Shown here in pieces: positions 27,219-36,226 of a stretch of 64,000 nucleotides of DNA. Each line of letters starts with the position of its first letter. The stretch's first letter is position 1. The notes under the pieces were generated by a model. That model did no database searches. It saw only the letters and a list, made by a program, of their open reading frames with translations, and was not told the origin of the DNA. The DNA is taken from contig NZ_CP123499.1 of NCBI RefSeq assembly GCF_029873475.1, positions 2,790,001 through 2,854,000 on the forward strand, written 5' to 3'. Both the position numbers and the translations under genes were made by a program. This DNA comes from Arsenophonus sp. aPb (lineage in GTDB: Bacteria; Pseudomonadota; Gammaproteobacteria; Enterobacterales; Enterobacteriaceae).

Positions 27219-27477
27219 GATGTTGGTAAATGTATTTCATGAATTGTAAAAAAATAAAATATTAAATAGAAAGTCAATTTCACCGAAAATTTACTATTTA
27301 GTTATTTATGATTTTGTTAGAGTATCCGATTAGTCTAATATATTATGCTTATATCTGAATTTAATATTTAAGCTCATATTACAACCTTTTTAACGAGACT
27401 CACATTATCTCTAATATGGGATAATAAGCAATAACTACCAATTAGGTTTAAAGATAACGGTATTTAGGAAACACTTG

Positions 27478-28143
27478 ATGGAATTAGTTAAAGAACTTTT
27501 TTTCGCACTCTGGCATCAAGATTACAATATGCTAATGAATCCTTCATTAGTCTGGGCTATCTACATTATATTGTTTGCAATATTATTTTTAGAAAATGGA
27601 ATATTACCTGCCGCTTTTTTACCTGGTGACAGTTTGCTTATCCTAGTCGGTGTCCTAATAGCAAAAGACACTATCAATTATCCATTAACAATCATTATCT
27701 TAACTGCAGGTGCCAGTTTGGGTTGCTGGATAGGATATCTTCAAGGTAAATGGCTAGGAAACAATAAAATAGTGCAAAGCTGGCTTTCTCATCTACCTGA
27801 ACATTATCACCAGCGTGCTTATGGCCTTTTCCATCGCCATGGTTTGGCAGCACTGCTTATTGGCCGTTTTCTTGCTTTTATCAGGACAATTCTACCTACC
27901 ATAGCCGGCCTATCCGGTTTACCTAATGGACGCTTCCAGTTTTTTAATTGGCTTAGTGGATTACTTTGGGTATTAATTTTAACCACTATTGGTTATGTAT
28001 TCGGTAAAAGTCCGCTCTTTCAATACTATGAACGCCAAATCATGAGTATTTTAATGCTGATCCCGGTTGTCTTGCTCTTTATTGGTCTAATAGGCAGTAT
28101 AGCCGTAGTACTGAAGAAAAAATTTAATCGCCGTAATCCTTAA
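27478..28143 (+). CDS. yqjA: DedA-family inner-membrane protein YqjA
   Basis: DedA/SNARE-associated family protein of 221 residues, needed in E. coli together with YghB for envelope integrity and proton-dependent homeostasis. Landmarks are FLENGILPAAFLPGDSLL near residue 37, the GRFLAFIRTILPTIAGLSG block near 136 with the essential arginines, and a hydrophobic C-terminus. E. coli YqjA is 220 residues and nearly collinear. ATG 27478 is chosen over a TTG three bases earlier because AGGA is eight bases away and MEL matches. E. coli follows it with mzrA and yqjC, which are absent here. Confidence 0.94.
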   Translation: MELVKELFFALWHQDYNMLMNPSLVWAIYIILFAILFLENGILPAAFLPGDSLLILVGVLIAKDTINYPLTIIILTAGASLGCWIGYLQGKWLGNNKIVQSWLSHLPEHYHQRAYGLFHRHGLAALLIGRFLAFIRTILPTIAGLSGLPNGRFQFFNWLSGLLWVLILTTIGYVFGKSPLFQYYERQIMSILMLIPVVLLFIGLIGSIAVVLKKKFNRRNP

Positions 28144-28158
28144 ATCCAATTTAATTTA

Positions 28159-28187
28159 TGCTGTTGCCTACTTCCCAAGTAACAGCA
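28159..28187 (+). terminator. Hairpin after yqjA
   Basis: TGCTGTT (28159-28165) pairs with AACAGCA (28181-28187), with ACTT/AAGT extending the stem inside. A T-run follows only about 17 bases later, so termination is plausible but not certain. Confidence 0.5.
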
Positions 28188-28367
28188 CTCCTTTCAGTCA
28201 AATTTTTTATCAAATTTTCATACCAATATAGTTATTTTTATATTTCAATATAACAAATTTTAAATTACCTGTAATGAGATATAGATTGATTTTATTGGAT
28301 CTTTTACTATTCTCAAAGAACAAGAGTGGTAAAAATTAACGATCTTTATTGAAAAGAGGTTAACGTT

Positions 28368-28664
28368 ATGAAAAATACCGAAAACCTACGTACAGAATTA
28401 AAATCATTAGCTGATTCTTTAGAAGAAGTTTTGAACAATACAGAAAATAAGTCCAAAGCAGAAATTGATAAAATTCGCCGTAAAGCAGAAAAAGCGTTAA
28501 ACGATTCTCGCCAAAAACTGAGCGATGTCAGCGGCAAAATTATTGATCAAACCAAGGAGGTTGCTGGCCGGGCTGATGATTATGTACATGAAAAACCATG
28601 GACCGGTGTTGGTGTAGGTGCCGCTGTCGGGTTGGTATTAGGCATTTTACTGGCTAGACGTTAA
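28368..28664 (+). CDS. yqjD: Ribosome-associated tail-anchored protein YqjD (DUF883)
   Basis: A 98-residue protein with a highly charged helical N-terminal two thirds and a single C-terminal membrane anchor (GVGVGAAVGLVLGILLARR). This is the arrangement of the ElaB/YgaM/YqjD family. In E. coli these stationary-phase proteins tether ribosomes to the inner membrane and inhibit growth. The KPWTG motif before the anchor is conserved. It starts the short yqjD-yqjE-yqjK cluster, one base upstream of yqjE. Confidence 0.93.
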   Translation: MKNTENLRTELKSLADSLEEVLNNTENKSKAEIDKIRRKAEKALNDSRQKLSDVSGKIIDQTKEVAGRADDYVHEKPWTGVGVGAAVGLVLGILLARR

Positions 28665-28665
28665 T

Positions 28666-29073
28666 ATGCGAGAAAATCAACATCCAGATGGACCGGCTAA
28701 AGGCTTGCTAACTACCTTACAACGGATAGGTTCTATTCTCATTGATATGGTTGAGACACGACTGCAACTTGTTGCAGTCGAACTCGAACAAGAAAAGCAA
28801 ACCTTTGTCCAACTGATTTTATTAGCCGGTACCACATTACTATTAATCGCTTTTGGCCTGATGAGTTTGCTGGTATTAATTTTTCTCATGGTTGATCCCA
28901 CCTATCGTATACAAGTGGTTGCTATTACAACCGCTGTTTTACTTATCCTAGCATTATTAGGTACTTGCTGGACATTAAAAATAGCCCATCGCACGTCTCT
29001 ATTAGCGGCTACTCGTGAACAATTAAAGCAGGATATCAAACAGTTAAAACAGGATGAACATGAAACTGAGTAA
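28666..29073 (+). CDS. yqjE: Inner-membrane protein YqjE (phage-holin-like III)
   Basis: A 135-residue protein with two adjacent hydrophobic segments (about residues 45-70 and 78-100) and charged helical ends, the pattern of the YqjE/PF07332 holin-like family. Function is unknown, but it is co-transcribed with yqjD in E. coli. Starts one base after the yqjD stop and overlaps the start of yqjK. Confidence 0.9.
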   Translation: MRENQHPDGPAKGLLTTLQRIGSILIDMVETRLQLVAVELEQEKQTFVQLILLAGTTLLLIAFGLMSLLVLIFLMVDPTYRIQVVAITTAVLLILALLGTCWTLKIAHRTSLLAATREQLKQDIKQLKQDEHETE

Positions 29074-29356
29074 AGCGAAACAATTGGTATTAAAAAAGCA
29101 GCAATTGTTAACCAATATTCAGCAGCAGCGTAATGCGTTGTCAGCAACCTCTGAACATTGGTTAGCAATTACTGCACCTTATGATCGTACCTGGCAAAAG
29201 ATACTAGCTTTCAAACCACTGGTCATTGCAAGTTTTTCATTAATTGCACTCTATAATATTCGTCATCCTAAAAAACTTTATCGCCTCAGCCGACGCGCTA
29301 TTGGTGTCTGGGGAATAGCCAAAACTTTACAAACATTTATAGCAAAAAAAGCCTAA
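29060..29356 (+). CDS. yqjK: YqjK-family protein
   Basis: A basic protein of 98 residues. It shows a lysine/glutamine-rich helix, LSATSEHWLAITAPYDRTW near the middle, then one hydrophobic stretch with IRHP, as in E. coli YqjK. No biochemical role is known. I prefer ATG 29060 (AGGA five bases upstream) to 29054, whose SD would be too close. Overlaps yqjE by 14 bases, so translation is probably coupled. Confidence 0.87.
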   Translation: MKLSKAKQLVLKKQQLLTNIQQQRNALSATSEHWLAITAPYDRTWQKILAFKPLVIASFSLIALYNIRHPKKLYRLSRRAIGVWGIAKTLQTFIAKKA

Positions 29357-29577
29357 TCCAGACGTAAATTTGTAAAGATACCCCCTTTCGCCAAAATTAT
29401 CTCCTTTAATTCATTCAATTTTTTTGCATAAGAGATTGAATTTTCCTGGCTAGTATTTTTAATAATCTAGGCTTTACTATAAATAAAACAGCAATTAACT
29501 GTTCTCGATTGGCAGCCAAAAGCCCACTATAGATTAAAACCCTTTACTTTAAATATTATACTTTAAGAAGGATGAAT

Positions 29578-29973
29578 ATGAAAAACATAGAGAATATCAC
29601 AATCCTAGTGGCGCGTATTTTAATGCCCCTGTTATTTATTTTTGCCGGCTATGGAAAGCTGGGTAGTGGTTATATTGAAACCCAGCAATATATGCAAGCG
29701 CTGGGTGTCCCGGCTTTTTTACTGCCATTGACTATTTTATTAGAGCTTGGCGGTGGCATCGCGATCCTAGTTGGTTTTTTAACCCGAACCACGGCTACTT
29801 TTACCGCTGCTTTTAGTTTGTTAACCGCTTTTATTTTTCACTTCAACTTTGCCGAAGGTGATAACCAATTGATGTTTTTAAAAGATCTCTCTATCGCTGG
29901 CGGCTATATGCTATTAGCCATTCTCGGACCAGGAAAATTCAGTATTGATCACTGGTTAAATAAAAAATGGTAA
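29578..29973 (+). CDS. yqjF: DoxX-family membrane protein YqjF
   Basis: A 131-residue membrane protein with four hydrophobic helices. The DoxX signature LMPLLFIFAGYGKLG is at the N-terminus; ELGGGIAILVGFLTRTTA and FHFNFAEGDNQLMFLKDL follow. Highly similar along its length to E. coli YqjF (130 residues), including the C-terminal LNKKW. Proposed roles concern redox or aromatic-compound responses. ATG 29578 is used because AAGGA lies five bases upstream. In E. coli yhaJ expression and yqjF are functionally linked in dinitrotoluene sensing. Confidence 0.93.
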   Translation: MKNIENITILVARILMPLLFIFAGYGKLGSGYIETQQYMQALGVPAFLLPLTILLELGGGIAILVGFLTRTTATFTAAFSLLTAFIFHFNFAEGDNQLMFLKDLSIAGGYMLLAILGPGKFSIDHWLNKKW

Positions 29974-29985
29974 TACTTAAAGATT

Positions 29986-30012
29986 GGGCGATAATTTTTC
30001 CATCGCCCATAA
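29986..30012. terminator. Terminator between convergent yqjF and yhaJ
   Basis: GGGCGAT (29986-29992) and ATCGCCC (30002-30008) form a perfect seven-base stem. A/T-rich tails on both sides suggest it serves both convergent genes. Confidence 0.65.
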
Positions 30013-30033
30013 ATAAAATTTAACCCAATATTT

Positions 30034-30951
30034 TTAGGATAAGTGATTGGTATAGTGATCACTATTAAACAATTGAGGAATTTGACGCAAGCACCAAAAT
30101 TTAGCTTCACCAATTTTACCACGATGCCAAGCCATAATAATATTCGTCTCTTGGCTATGTTCTGATCCCACGACACGTAATCGCCCCTCTTTAATATCTT
30201 TTTCAACCAACGTATAAGGCATAGTCGCAACACCTAACCCTGCTAATAAAGCGCGACGTTTTTCATCGATTGAACTGACTGTTAATCTCTGCTGTTTATC
30301 TAATAACTGTACTGTTAAGACTGGCCGTTCTTTGGCTGTATCGGCAATGGCAATCCCACGATATTTAATCCGTGTCATGTCGGAAAGTGGCTCTGGTTCT
30401 TGATGAATAGGATGCTCAGGACTGGCAACATAAACATTATTAATAGTACAAAGTAGACGACTATTAATTTCAGGTGAGGAGCGAAAATGCAAATCAGGGG
30501 CAATCACAATATCAGCTTTACCGGTTTCTAAGCATTCCCATGCGCCGGCTAATACTTCAGTTAATAAAGAGAGTTGCGTTTCCGATTTTTGTGCCAATTT
30601 ATCGACTAAAGGAAAAAGTGTTGAGACGGGGATTAATACTTCACAAACAATGGTAAGATAGGGTTCCCAGCCACGCGCCAATGCTTCAGCATCAACCACA
30701 AGTTTATCTGCCGCTTCTAACAATAATCGCCCTCGCTCCAATAACATCCGACCAACATCCGTAAAACGAGTTCGATGACCAGAACGATCAAAAAGTACCA
30801 CATCAAGCTCTTCTTCTAATTTTTGCATCGTATAACTTAATGCAGAAGGAACTTTACCCAATTCATCAGCTGCTGCTGCAAAACTTCCGCGTCGGTCAAT
30901 GGCATTCATTACACGTAACGCATCTAATGTTAGTGCACGCTCTTTACTCAT
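30034..30951 (-). CDS. yhaJ: LysR-family regulator YhaJ
   Basis: LysR-type activator of 305 residues. The DNA-binding domain SKERALTLDALRVMNAIDRR, GSFAAAADELGKVPSALSYT and LFDRSGHRTRFTDVGRMLLE is almost identical to E. coli YhaJ. E. coli YhaJ senses aromatic metabolites such as dinitrotoluene products and activates yqjF and virulence genes. I place the start at 30951 to match E. coli MAKERALTL; an ATG four codons earlier has weaker support. Divergent from yhaK and convergent with yqjF, so the E. coli neighbourhood is retained. Confidence 0.94.
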   Translation of the reverse strand: MSKERALTLDALRVMNAIDRRGSFAAAADELGKVPSALSYTMQKLEEELDVVLFDRSGHRTRFTDVGRMLLERGRLLLEAADKLVVDAEALARGWEPYLTIVCEVLIPVSTLFPLVDKLAQKSETQLSLLTEVLAGAWECLETGKADIVIAPDLHFRSSPEINSRLLCTINNVYVASPEHPIHQEPEPLSDMTRIKYRGIAIADTAKERPVLTVQLLDKQQRLTVSSIDEKRRALLAGLGVATMPYTLVEKDIKEGRLRVVGSEHSQETNIIMAWHRGKIGEAKFWCLRQIPQLFNSDHYTNHLS

Positions 30952-31063
30952 AATGGATCTCAATCAAGAAATTTGAATGTTTAACTCAGATTAACTAGCT
31001 AACAATTTTTCGTCTAGTTAATTATTATTTTTCATCATAAATTATCTGAAAGGTAAAATTACT

Positions 31064-31765
31064 ATGATAATTCCTAGAATAGAAAAAGAGTGTGGTCATG
31101 CTGATTTTGGTTGGTTACAAGCACAGTATACCTTCTCTTTTGGCCACTATTTTGATCCTGATTTTACCCATTACGGTGCTTTGCGAGTATTAAATCGAGA
31201 AACTATCGCGCCAAAAGCGGCCTGCCGGGCCAAAACCTATCCCAATATCGATATCATTAATTTGGTTTTACAGGGTGATGCTGAATTCCACGATAGTGAA
31301 GGAAATCGCATTTATCAATCTGAAAATGAGTGCTTACTTTTATCTCCGTTACATAATATAAGTTATAGCGAACACAATATTAACCAGGAAAAACCGTTAA
31401 TCCAATTACAGTTATGGATTAATGCCTACGTTGAATATTTCTGCCTACCACCACAAAAACGTAAACTAGTTAATAATAACGCATTGACATTACTTGCTTC
31501 ACCAAATGGTTCGGGGAATAGTTTAAAAATTCGACAACAAACTTGGATTAGTCATATTTATTTAAAAACGGAACAAAATATGACGCTTAGCCTGAAAGGG
31601 AAAAATAGTTATCTATATTCAATTACAGGAATAGTAAAATTAGAAAACAACATTCACAAGATAGCTTATATTAACTATAGTGATGGTGCATTTTTGATGC
31701 AGGAACAAAAGGTAAAATTAACTGCCCAAACAGATTTTCGTGGCATATTGATTTATTTAAATTAA
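31064..31765 (+). CDS. yhaK: Pirin-family protein YhaK
   Basis: Bicupin of 233 residues, the same length as E. coli YhaK. The N-terminal cupin contains HADFGWLQAQYTFSFGHYF, the pirin hallmark. The metal ligands usually present in pirins are weak here, as in YhaK, which is reported to be redox-sensitive rather than a quercetinase. Divergently transcribed from yhaJ, presumably under its control. SD AAGG is ten bases from the ATG. Confidence 0.93.
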   Translation: MIIPRIEKECGHADFGWLQAQYTFSFGHYFDPDFTHYGALRVLNRETIAPKAACRAKTYPNIDIINLVLQGDAEFHDSEGNRIYQSENECLLLSPLHNISYSEHNINQEKPLIQLQLWINAYVEYFCLPPQKRKLVNNNALTLLASPNGSGNSLKIRQQTWISHIYLKTEQNMTLSLKGKNSYLYSITGIVKLENNIHKIAYINYSDGAFLMQEQKVKLTAQTDFRGILIYLN

Positions 31766-31962
31766 ACATAAAATTGATAACTTTCAATAAAGTATTTAAT
31801 AAAAAGATCGACAGCCAATAAAAGTGATAGAATAAATATAGTTGTTTTAATAGATATAATTTATTTGGATGTCAGTGATAACCTTTTCATCAAGTTTTTA
31901 ACTAGGATATCATCTTCAATCACAAACAACTTTTCTATTTTATTAATTGAAAGGTATAACTC

Positions 31963-33897
31963 GTGGCTGTCTTTACAAATCAACGTATCCATCAAATTTT
32001 TACTAATATTCAGACCGAAATTGTATCGCAAGAAGAACTTGCTAAACGTTTTGGTGTTTCAACGCGTACCATACGTTCAGACATCAACGAATTAAATGAA
32101 TATTTGCAGGACTATGATGCGTGCATCGTTTATGAGCGCGGCAACGGCTACCATTTAAAAATTAATAACGAAGCCCTTTTTGCTACCATCAAAACGGAAA
32201 AAATAGCTGATGATGAAAATATTCCGCGTACAGCAAGAGATCGGGTTGATGCATTATTATTAAAGCTTTTAATGTTGCCATTACCCGTTAAACTTGATGA
32301 TATTGCAGAAAAATGGTTTATTAGTCGCGGTACCATACAGCAGGATATGAGTATTGTCAGAGAATATTTGCATAAACATGACATCCAGTTGGAAGGTATC
32401 CCCCATCAAGGGATACGATTAAGTGGTAGTGAATGGGCCATTCGTACTTGTATTACGGAAATATTATGGCGACGTTTCTCACAGGAAATAAATAAAGACA
32501 TCGCTAAATTTAGTCTGACCTATCTTGACAATATTGATTTAACCTATATTGATAAAGTATTACAAAATAGCCTTAGCCGCTTTGATATTCGACTGACTAA
32601 CGAAGGCCACCAGTATCTTATCTTTAATTGCGCTACTACTATCTTACGTATTACTCGTGGTCGTGAATTAACCACTTTTATCAATAATGAAATGGATCCT
32701 GTTATTCAAAACGCGGTCAAAGAAATTTCTAACGGATTGATTTACTTTCTTGGTGGTGATCTATCAAAAGCAGAACAAGCTTACTTATGCACACAGCTAG
32801 CTGCCCAACGTATTATTGGTAATGAACAGCCCACACAAAAAACAGGTTTACACACCAAATTGCTTGATCATATTTTGCAATATATAAACGACTCATATAA
32901 TTACGACTTACGTAATGATGAGAAACTAAAACGTGATTTGACCACCCACCTCGCCACCTTATTGACTCGTTTACAATTTAATATTAATACACCGAATCCA
33001 TTACTTAACGATATCAAACAATATTATCCTTTTGCTTATGATGTCACCCTCGATGCCCTACGCAGTGCTAGTACCCTGCTCCCTTATCCAATTAGTGAAG
33101 ACGAGCTTGGTTATTTGGCAGTCCATATTGGAGTAAGTTTGGAATGTAATTATGGTACCAGCCACCATCGCCCAACTCAGGTTTTAGTCGTTACAGATTC
33201 AGGCAACTCAACAGTACGGGTTATAGAAACCAAAATTATGCGTGAATTTCCTCAACTGAAATTTAATCGCGCACTATCGTTACAAGAATATGAAGCCTTA
33301 GAAAACATCGATGAAGATTTTGTCATTACCACCATTCGATTAGCGGAAAAAAATAAGCCGGTAGTGAAAATCGCCCCCTTTCCCACTCCCTATCAACTGG
33401 AGCAAGTTGGGCGTTTAGCGATGATCAACCAGACCAAACCTTATATTATTGAACGATTCTTTGAGGAACGTTATTTCATCATACTTAATGAAAAAATTAG
33501 CCAAGAAGCGCTATTTAAAAAAATCTGTAAAAAACTTCAAGCTGATGGTTATGTCACTAGCGATTTTTATCCATCGCTGATCGAACGAGAATCCATTGTG
33601 TCAACCTTACTGGGCGAAGGTATTGCCTTGCCTCACTCATTAGGTTTATTGGCGAATAAAACGGTGGTTGTTACGATAATTTCACCACAAGGGGTCGAAT
33701 GGAATGCAGAAACCAAAGAAGTTGCTAATGTCATTTTTCTGCTAGCCATTAGTAAAGCTGATTATGAAGAAGCGATCGCTATTTATGAGTTATTTGTTAC
33801 TTTCGTCAAAGAAAAAGCGACTAAAAGACTAATTAATAGTAGAAATTTCAATGATTTTCAGGTTATCGCTAAGGATAGTCTAAGTCGTATTAATTAA
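31963..33897 (+). CDS. PRD-containing PTS-controlled transcriptional activator (MtlR/LicR type)
   Basis: A 644-residue regulator. Domain order: HTH_11 (about 5-65, SQEELAKRFGVSTRTIRSDI), a second Mga-like HTH (90-150), two PRD domains (about 185-400), an EIIB-like domain (about 405-490) and a C-terminal EIIA of the mannitol/fructose type (about 500-644). The EIIA phospho-histidine is H558 in GIALPHS. The EIIB-like P-loop reads LVVTDSGNST, so the usual phosphocysteine is missing. Start is GTG 31963 with AAGG upstream. Such proteins are switched by PTS phosphorylation of their PRDs; by position it controls the operon starting 487 bases downstream. Not a sigma-54 LevR-type activator: no AAA+ domain is seen. 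Confidence 0.88.
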   Translation: MAVFTNQRIHQIFTNIQTEIVSQEELAKRFGVSTRTIRSDINELNEYLQDYDACIVYERGNGYHLKINNEALFATIKTEKIADDENIPRTARDRVDALLLKLLMLPLPVKLDDIAEKWFISRGTIQQDMSIVREYLHKHDIQLEGIPHQGIRLSGSEWAIRTCITEILWRRFSQEINKDIAKFSLTYLDNIDLTYIDKVLQNSLSRFDIRLTNEGHQYLIFNCATTILRITRGRELTTFINNEMDPVIQNAVKEISNGLIYFLGGDLSKAEQAYLCTQLAAQRIIGNEQPTQKTGLHTKLLDHILQYINDSYNYDLRNDEKLKRDLTTHLATLLTRLQFNINTPNPLLNDIKQYYPFAYDVTLDALRSASTLLPYPISEDELGYLAVHIGVSLECNYGTSHHRPTQVLVVTDSGNSTVRVIETKIMREFPQLKFNRALSLQEYEALENIDEDFVITTIRLAEKNKPVVKIAPFPTPYQLEQVGRLAMINQTKPYIIERFFEERYFIILNEKISQEALFKKICKKLQADGYVTSDFYPSLIERESIVSTLLGEGIALPHSLGLLANKTVVVTIISPQGVEWNAETKEVANVIFLLAISKADYEEAIAIYELFVTFVKEKATKRLINSRNFNDFQVIAKDSLSRIN

Positions 33898-34384
33898 TAA
33901 TTTCCATTTAATAGTGGAAAAGTGGAAATAATAAGCTAAAAGTGCCATTTTTAGTGATCATTATCATAAGACAGGCAACTTTTTTATCTTATTTGCTTGC
34001 CACATACTTTCAGCTACTTTAAATTGGCAAGCCAAACTTCCAGAAACCTATTATGATTTAGCAGGCTATTTCCACTTAATAAGTGCACTAAATAAACAAA
34101 TAATTAATCCACTTCACATTACCTAATACACTGAAATAAAACAAAAATAATAATATTCTAATGTATTGAATAACAGCAGAAATAATAAAAAATCAGCCCC
34201 TAATTTAGTTAAATTTCCAGTTTGATTAAAATTAATTCGTTATTTTTGTCTTTATTTTTCCAGATATTTGCCAGTTTAAAGTGGAAATGTTTCCTCTCCA
34301 AAACCATACTGGAAAGGACTAAAGTTATTAACAATAGCAAAAGACCGGTTTTATTTTAATTTCCAAATGGGATAGCGAAAGTTT
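33898..34384 (+). promoter_or_regulatory. Control region of the DUF4310-4312 operon with repeated operators
   Basis: This gap holds several related half-sites. Two full sites share TTKCCA-N8-TGGAAA: 33901-33920 and 34268-34287. Partial copies are at 34069 (TTTCCACTTAATAAGTG), 34214 (TTTCCAG) and 34311 (CTGGAAAGG). Such spaced copies suit binding by the PRD regulator upstream. A GGCAA/TTGCC hairpin near 33975-34000 may terminate the regulator transcript. No confident -35/-10 pair was found. Confidence 0.5.
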
Positions 34385-34723
34385 ATGAGTGAATCCTCAA
34401 TTGTTTTTAATGTCGCAAAAGATAACCTGGATGTAGAGACTGTCACCAATAAATTAATTTCTATTATTGATGGCTGGCTAAAAGCTGAAGGGGCCCATAC
34501 AACTGATGTTCAACAACAGATGCTACGTTCTCACGTTAAAGCGATGGTAGAGAGAGCAAAAACAGGTGAGTCTCTGCCTGAAGTGGATGTCTCACTGTTT
34601 GAAGAAATATCCCCTGAATCCATAGCCTTGGCCGAGAAAGTTGTTAACACCTTGCCTGGCCTGGCATACGAAGAGGCTTATCTGCTCTCAGTTCATTTTG
34701 AAGTAGCGCGTTCTAACTCTTAA
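34385..34723 (+). CDS. Stand-alone PRD domain protein (EF_0829/AHA_3910 type)
   Basis: A 112-residue protein that consists of little more than one PTS-regulation domain. Candidate phospho-acceptor histidines are H50 (LRSHVKAMVER) and H104 (LLSVHFEVAR), spaced as in PRDs of BglG-type regulators. There is no DNA- or RNA-binding part, so it may compete for phosphate, dimerise with the upstream regulator or sense transporter state. First gene of an eight-gene operon whose families I recall being catalogued only from Enterococcus and Aeromonas locus tags. Confidence 0.75.
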   Translation: MSESSIVFNVAKDNLDVETVTNKLISIIDGWLKAEGAHTTDVQQQMLRSHVKAMVERAKTGESLPEVDVSLFEEISPESIALAEKVVNTLPGLAYEEAYLLSVHFEVARSNS

Positions 34724-34743
34724 AGATAATAGGAGAATTAAAT

Positions 34744-35109
34744 ATGAAACAGATCCATGTCGTTATTGGTGATCGTTTAGGCAAAGGACAAAAAGTGGCT
34801 GCCGGTGTTGAAGCTGCCGGTGGTAAAGCAACCGTCATTCCTGGCGTTGCTGCTGATATGAAGTTAGGCGACGTAATGAAAGAGCATAATGCAGATTTAG
34901 GGATCTCATTTTGTGGTAGTGGCGGTGCGGGTGCCATCACTGCTCAGACTAAGTATGGCTATAAAGCACGTTATGGTATGCGTTCTATTGAAGAAGGCGA
35001 AACAGCAATTGCCGAAGGCTGTAATGTCCTCGGGTTTGGTTTTATGGATAAAGAAGAGTTGGGCGAACGTTTAGTCAAAGCATTTAATAAGAAACATGGC
35101 AATGCATGA
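34744..35109 (+). CDS. Glycine-rich SFCGSGGAGA family protein
   Basis: A 121-residue cytoplasmic protein named for its invariant motif SFCGSGGAGA with C57. The opening KQIHVVIGDRLGKGQKVAAG and the alternating beta/alpha pattern resemble small EIIB proteins, where a cysteine in a glycine-rich loop accepts phosphate. That likeness is my inference; the family has no assigned function that I know of. Sits 20 bases after the PRD gene and overlaps the next gene by four bases (ATGA). Confidence 0.75.
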   Translation: MKQIHVVIGDRLGKGQKVAAGVEAAGGKATVIPGVAADMKLGDVMKEHNADLGISFCGSGGAGAITAQTKYGYKARYGMRSIEEGETAIAEGCNVLGFGFMDKEELGERLVKAFNKKHGNA

Positions 35110-35405
35110 TGAAACAGAAAATGGAAACATCTGTACGTGTTAATGGTCAAGGGAATTCCCGACAAAAAGCACTTGCTGATGCGCTAAGTTCAATACAACG
35201 TACCATACTAAAAAACACTGATAACATTCTGCTACGTATAGAACCGAAAGACATCACTGTTATCAGTGCTAAAGTAAAAACGACAACAGAAAGGTTTCTT
35301 TTTTTATTCTTACCTCGCAAGCGTGAATATTTCTCTGTTGTTTTAGATGTTTCATTAGATATCACCTTGCTAAATGTTAAAGAAATCACATTTACCGATG
35401 AATAA
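35106..35405 (+). CDS. DUF4312 family protein
   Basis: A 99-residue protein of unknown function, recognised by its place between the SFCGSGGAGA and DUF4311 genes and by the pattern SVRVNGQGNSRQKALADALS, then LRIEPKDITV, and a hydrophobic middle FLFLFLPRKREYFSV. Alternate ATGs one and five codons in are possible. Mostly beta-strand in appearance with one short hydrophobic patch, so it may be a small membrane-associated subunit of the putative transporter. Confidence 0.7.
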   Translation: MMKQKMETSVRVNGQGNSRQKALADALSSIQRTILKNTDNILLRIEPKDITVISAKVKTTTERFLFLFLPRKREYFSVVLDVSLDITLLNVKEITFTDE

Positions 35406-35432
35406 TCGGTATCTTGATTTGGAGAAAATGTC

Positions 35433-36224
35433 ATGGGCGAGACAACGTCTTTTTTAGAAATACTCGGCATGTCCCTAATTATCGGTGGCTTATGTGGTTT
35501 TGGCCTCGGTGCAGGTGCTGCGCGTATGTTTCACGCACCCACTGTTCAAGGTATGGGGGCTTTCCGTACATTAGGTGAATTAAATTCCTGTGAAGGCGAT
35601 CCTGCTTCTCACTTTTCATTCGGCTTAGGTTTTTTCTTCAATGCTTGGGCATCATCTGTTGCTGCTGGTGCTTTTACGCAAGACGTTGATCACCGAATTA
35701 TACCCAACTGGGGTACCGCCGTTTTGATGATCAAAAACCGCAATGTTGCAGAAACAATGCATAATCCGAAGAAAATGGCCATTGCCTGTAGCATTATCGG
35801 TGCCATAGTGGTTGCTTTCTTAAATACAACGGCTTCTGCCGTGCCTGCTGCGCTACAAACTACAGCAATTAATGTCTTAGTTCCTGCGGCAAATTTATTA
35901 GTTGAAATTGTCATGCCGGTCATCTTCTGGTTAGCCGCCATGGATGCTGGTCGTCGTTCAGGTTTTTGGGCAACGCTGTTTGGTGGTTGTGCACAACTTA
36001 TTATGGGCAACGCTATTCCAGGTCTGGTACTTGGGATCTTAATTGGTAAAGGTGTCGACGATAGTGGCTGGACAAAAATTACCCGCACTATGATGGTGGC
36101 AGTGATCTTATTGTTCGTACTTAGCGCCTTCTTCCGCGGATTTGATATCAAAATACTCGAATCTTTCCATCTTGGTGCACCAAACTGGCTGCAACATATC
36201 CACCAAATCATGAGTGGAGAATAA
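35433..36224 (+). CDS. DUF4311 integral membrane protein, putative transporter subunit
   Basis: A 263-residue membrane protein with about six to seven hydrophobic segments, many of them glycine-rich (IIGGLCGFGLGAGAARM at the N-terminus, TLFGGCAQLIMGNAIPGLVLG near 190). A conserved NSCEGDPASHFSFGLGFFFNA block (residues about 50-70) is polar enough to line a substrate path. Two bases separate it from the DUF4310 gene. I infer that DUF4311 and DUF4310 together form a channel, by analogy with paired EIIC/EIID subunits; there is no direct family proof. Confidence 0.75.
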   Translation: MGETTSFLEILGMSLIIGGLCGFGLGAGAARMFHAPTVQGMGAFRTLGELNSCEGDPASHFSFGLGFFFNAWASSVAAGAFTQDVDHRIIPNWGTAVLMIKNRNVAETMHNPKKMAIACSIIGAIVVAFLNTTASAVPAALQTTAINVLVPAANLLVEIVMPVIFWLAAMDAGRRSGFWATLFGGCAQLIMGNAIPGLVLGILIGKGVDDSGWTKITRTMMVAVILLFVLSAFFRGFDIKILESFHLGAPNWLQHIHQIMSGE

Positions 36225-36226
36225 TT

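Noticed and set aside
33961..34060. Sigma-54 promoter ahead of the PRD-regulated operon
   Set aside because: GGCA and TTGC elements occur but not with the -24/-12 spacing, and the regulator has no AAA+ sigma-54 domain.
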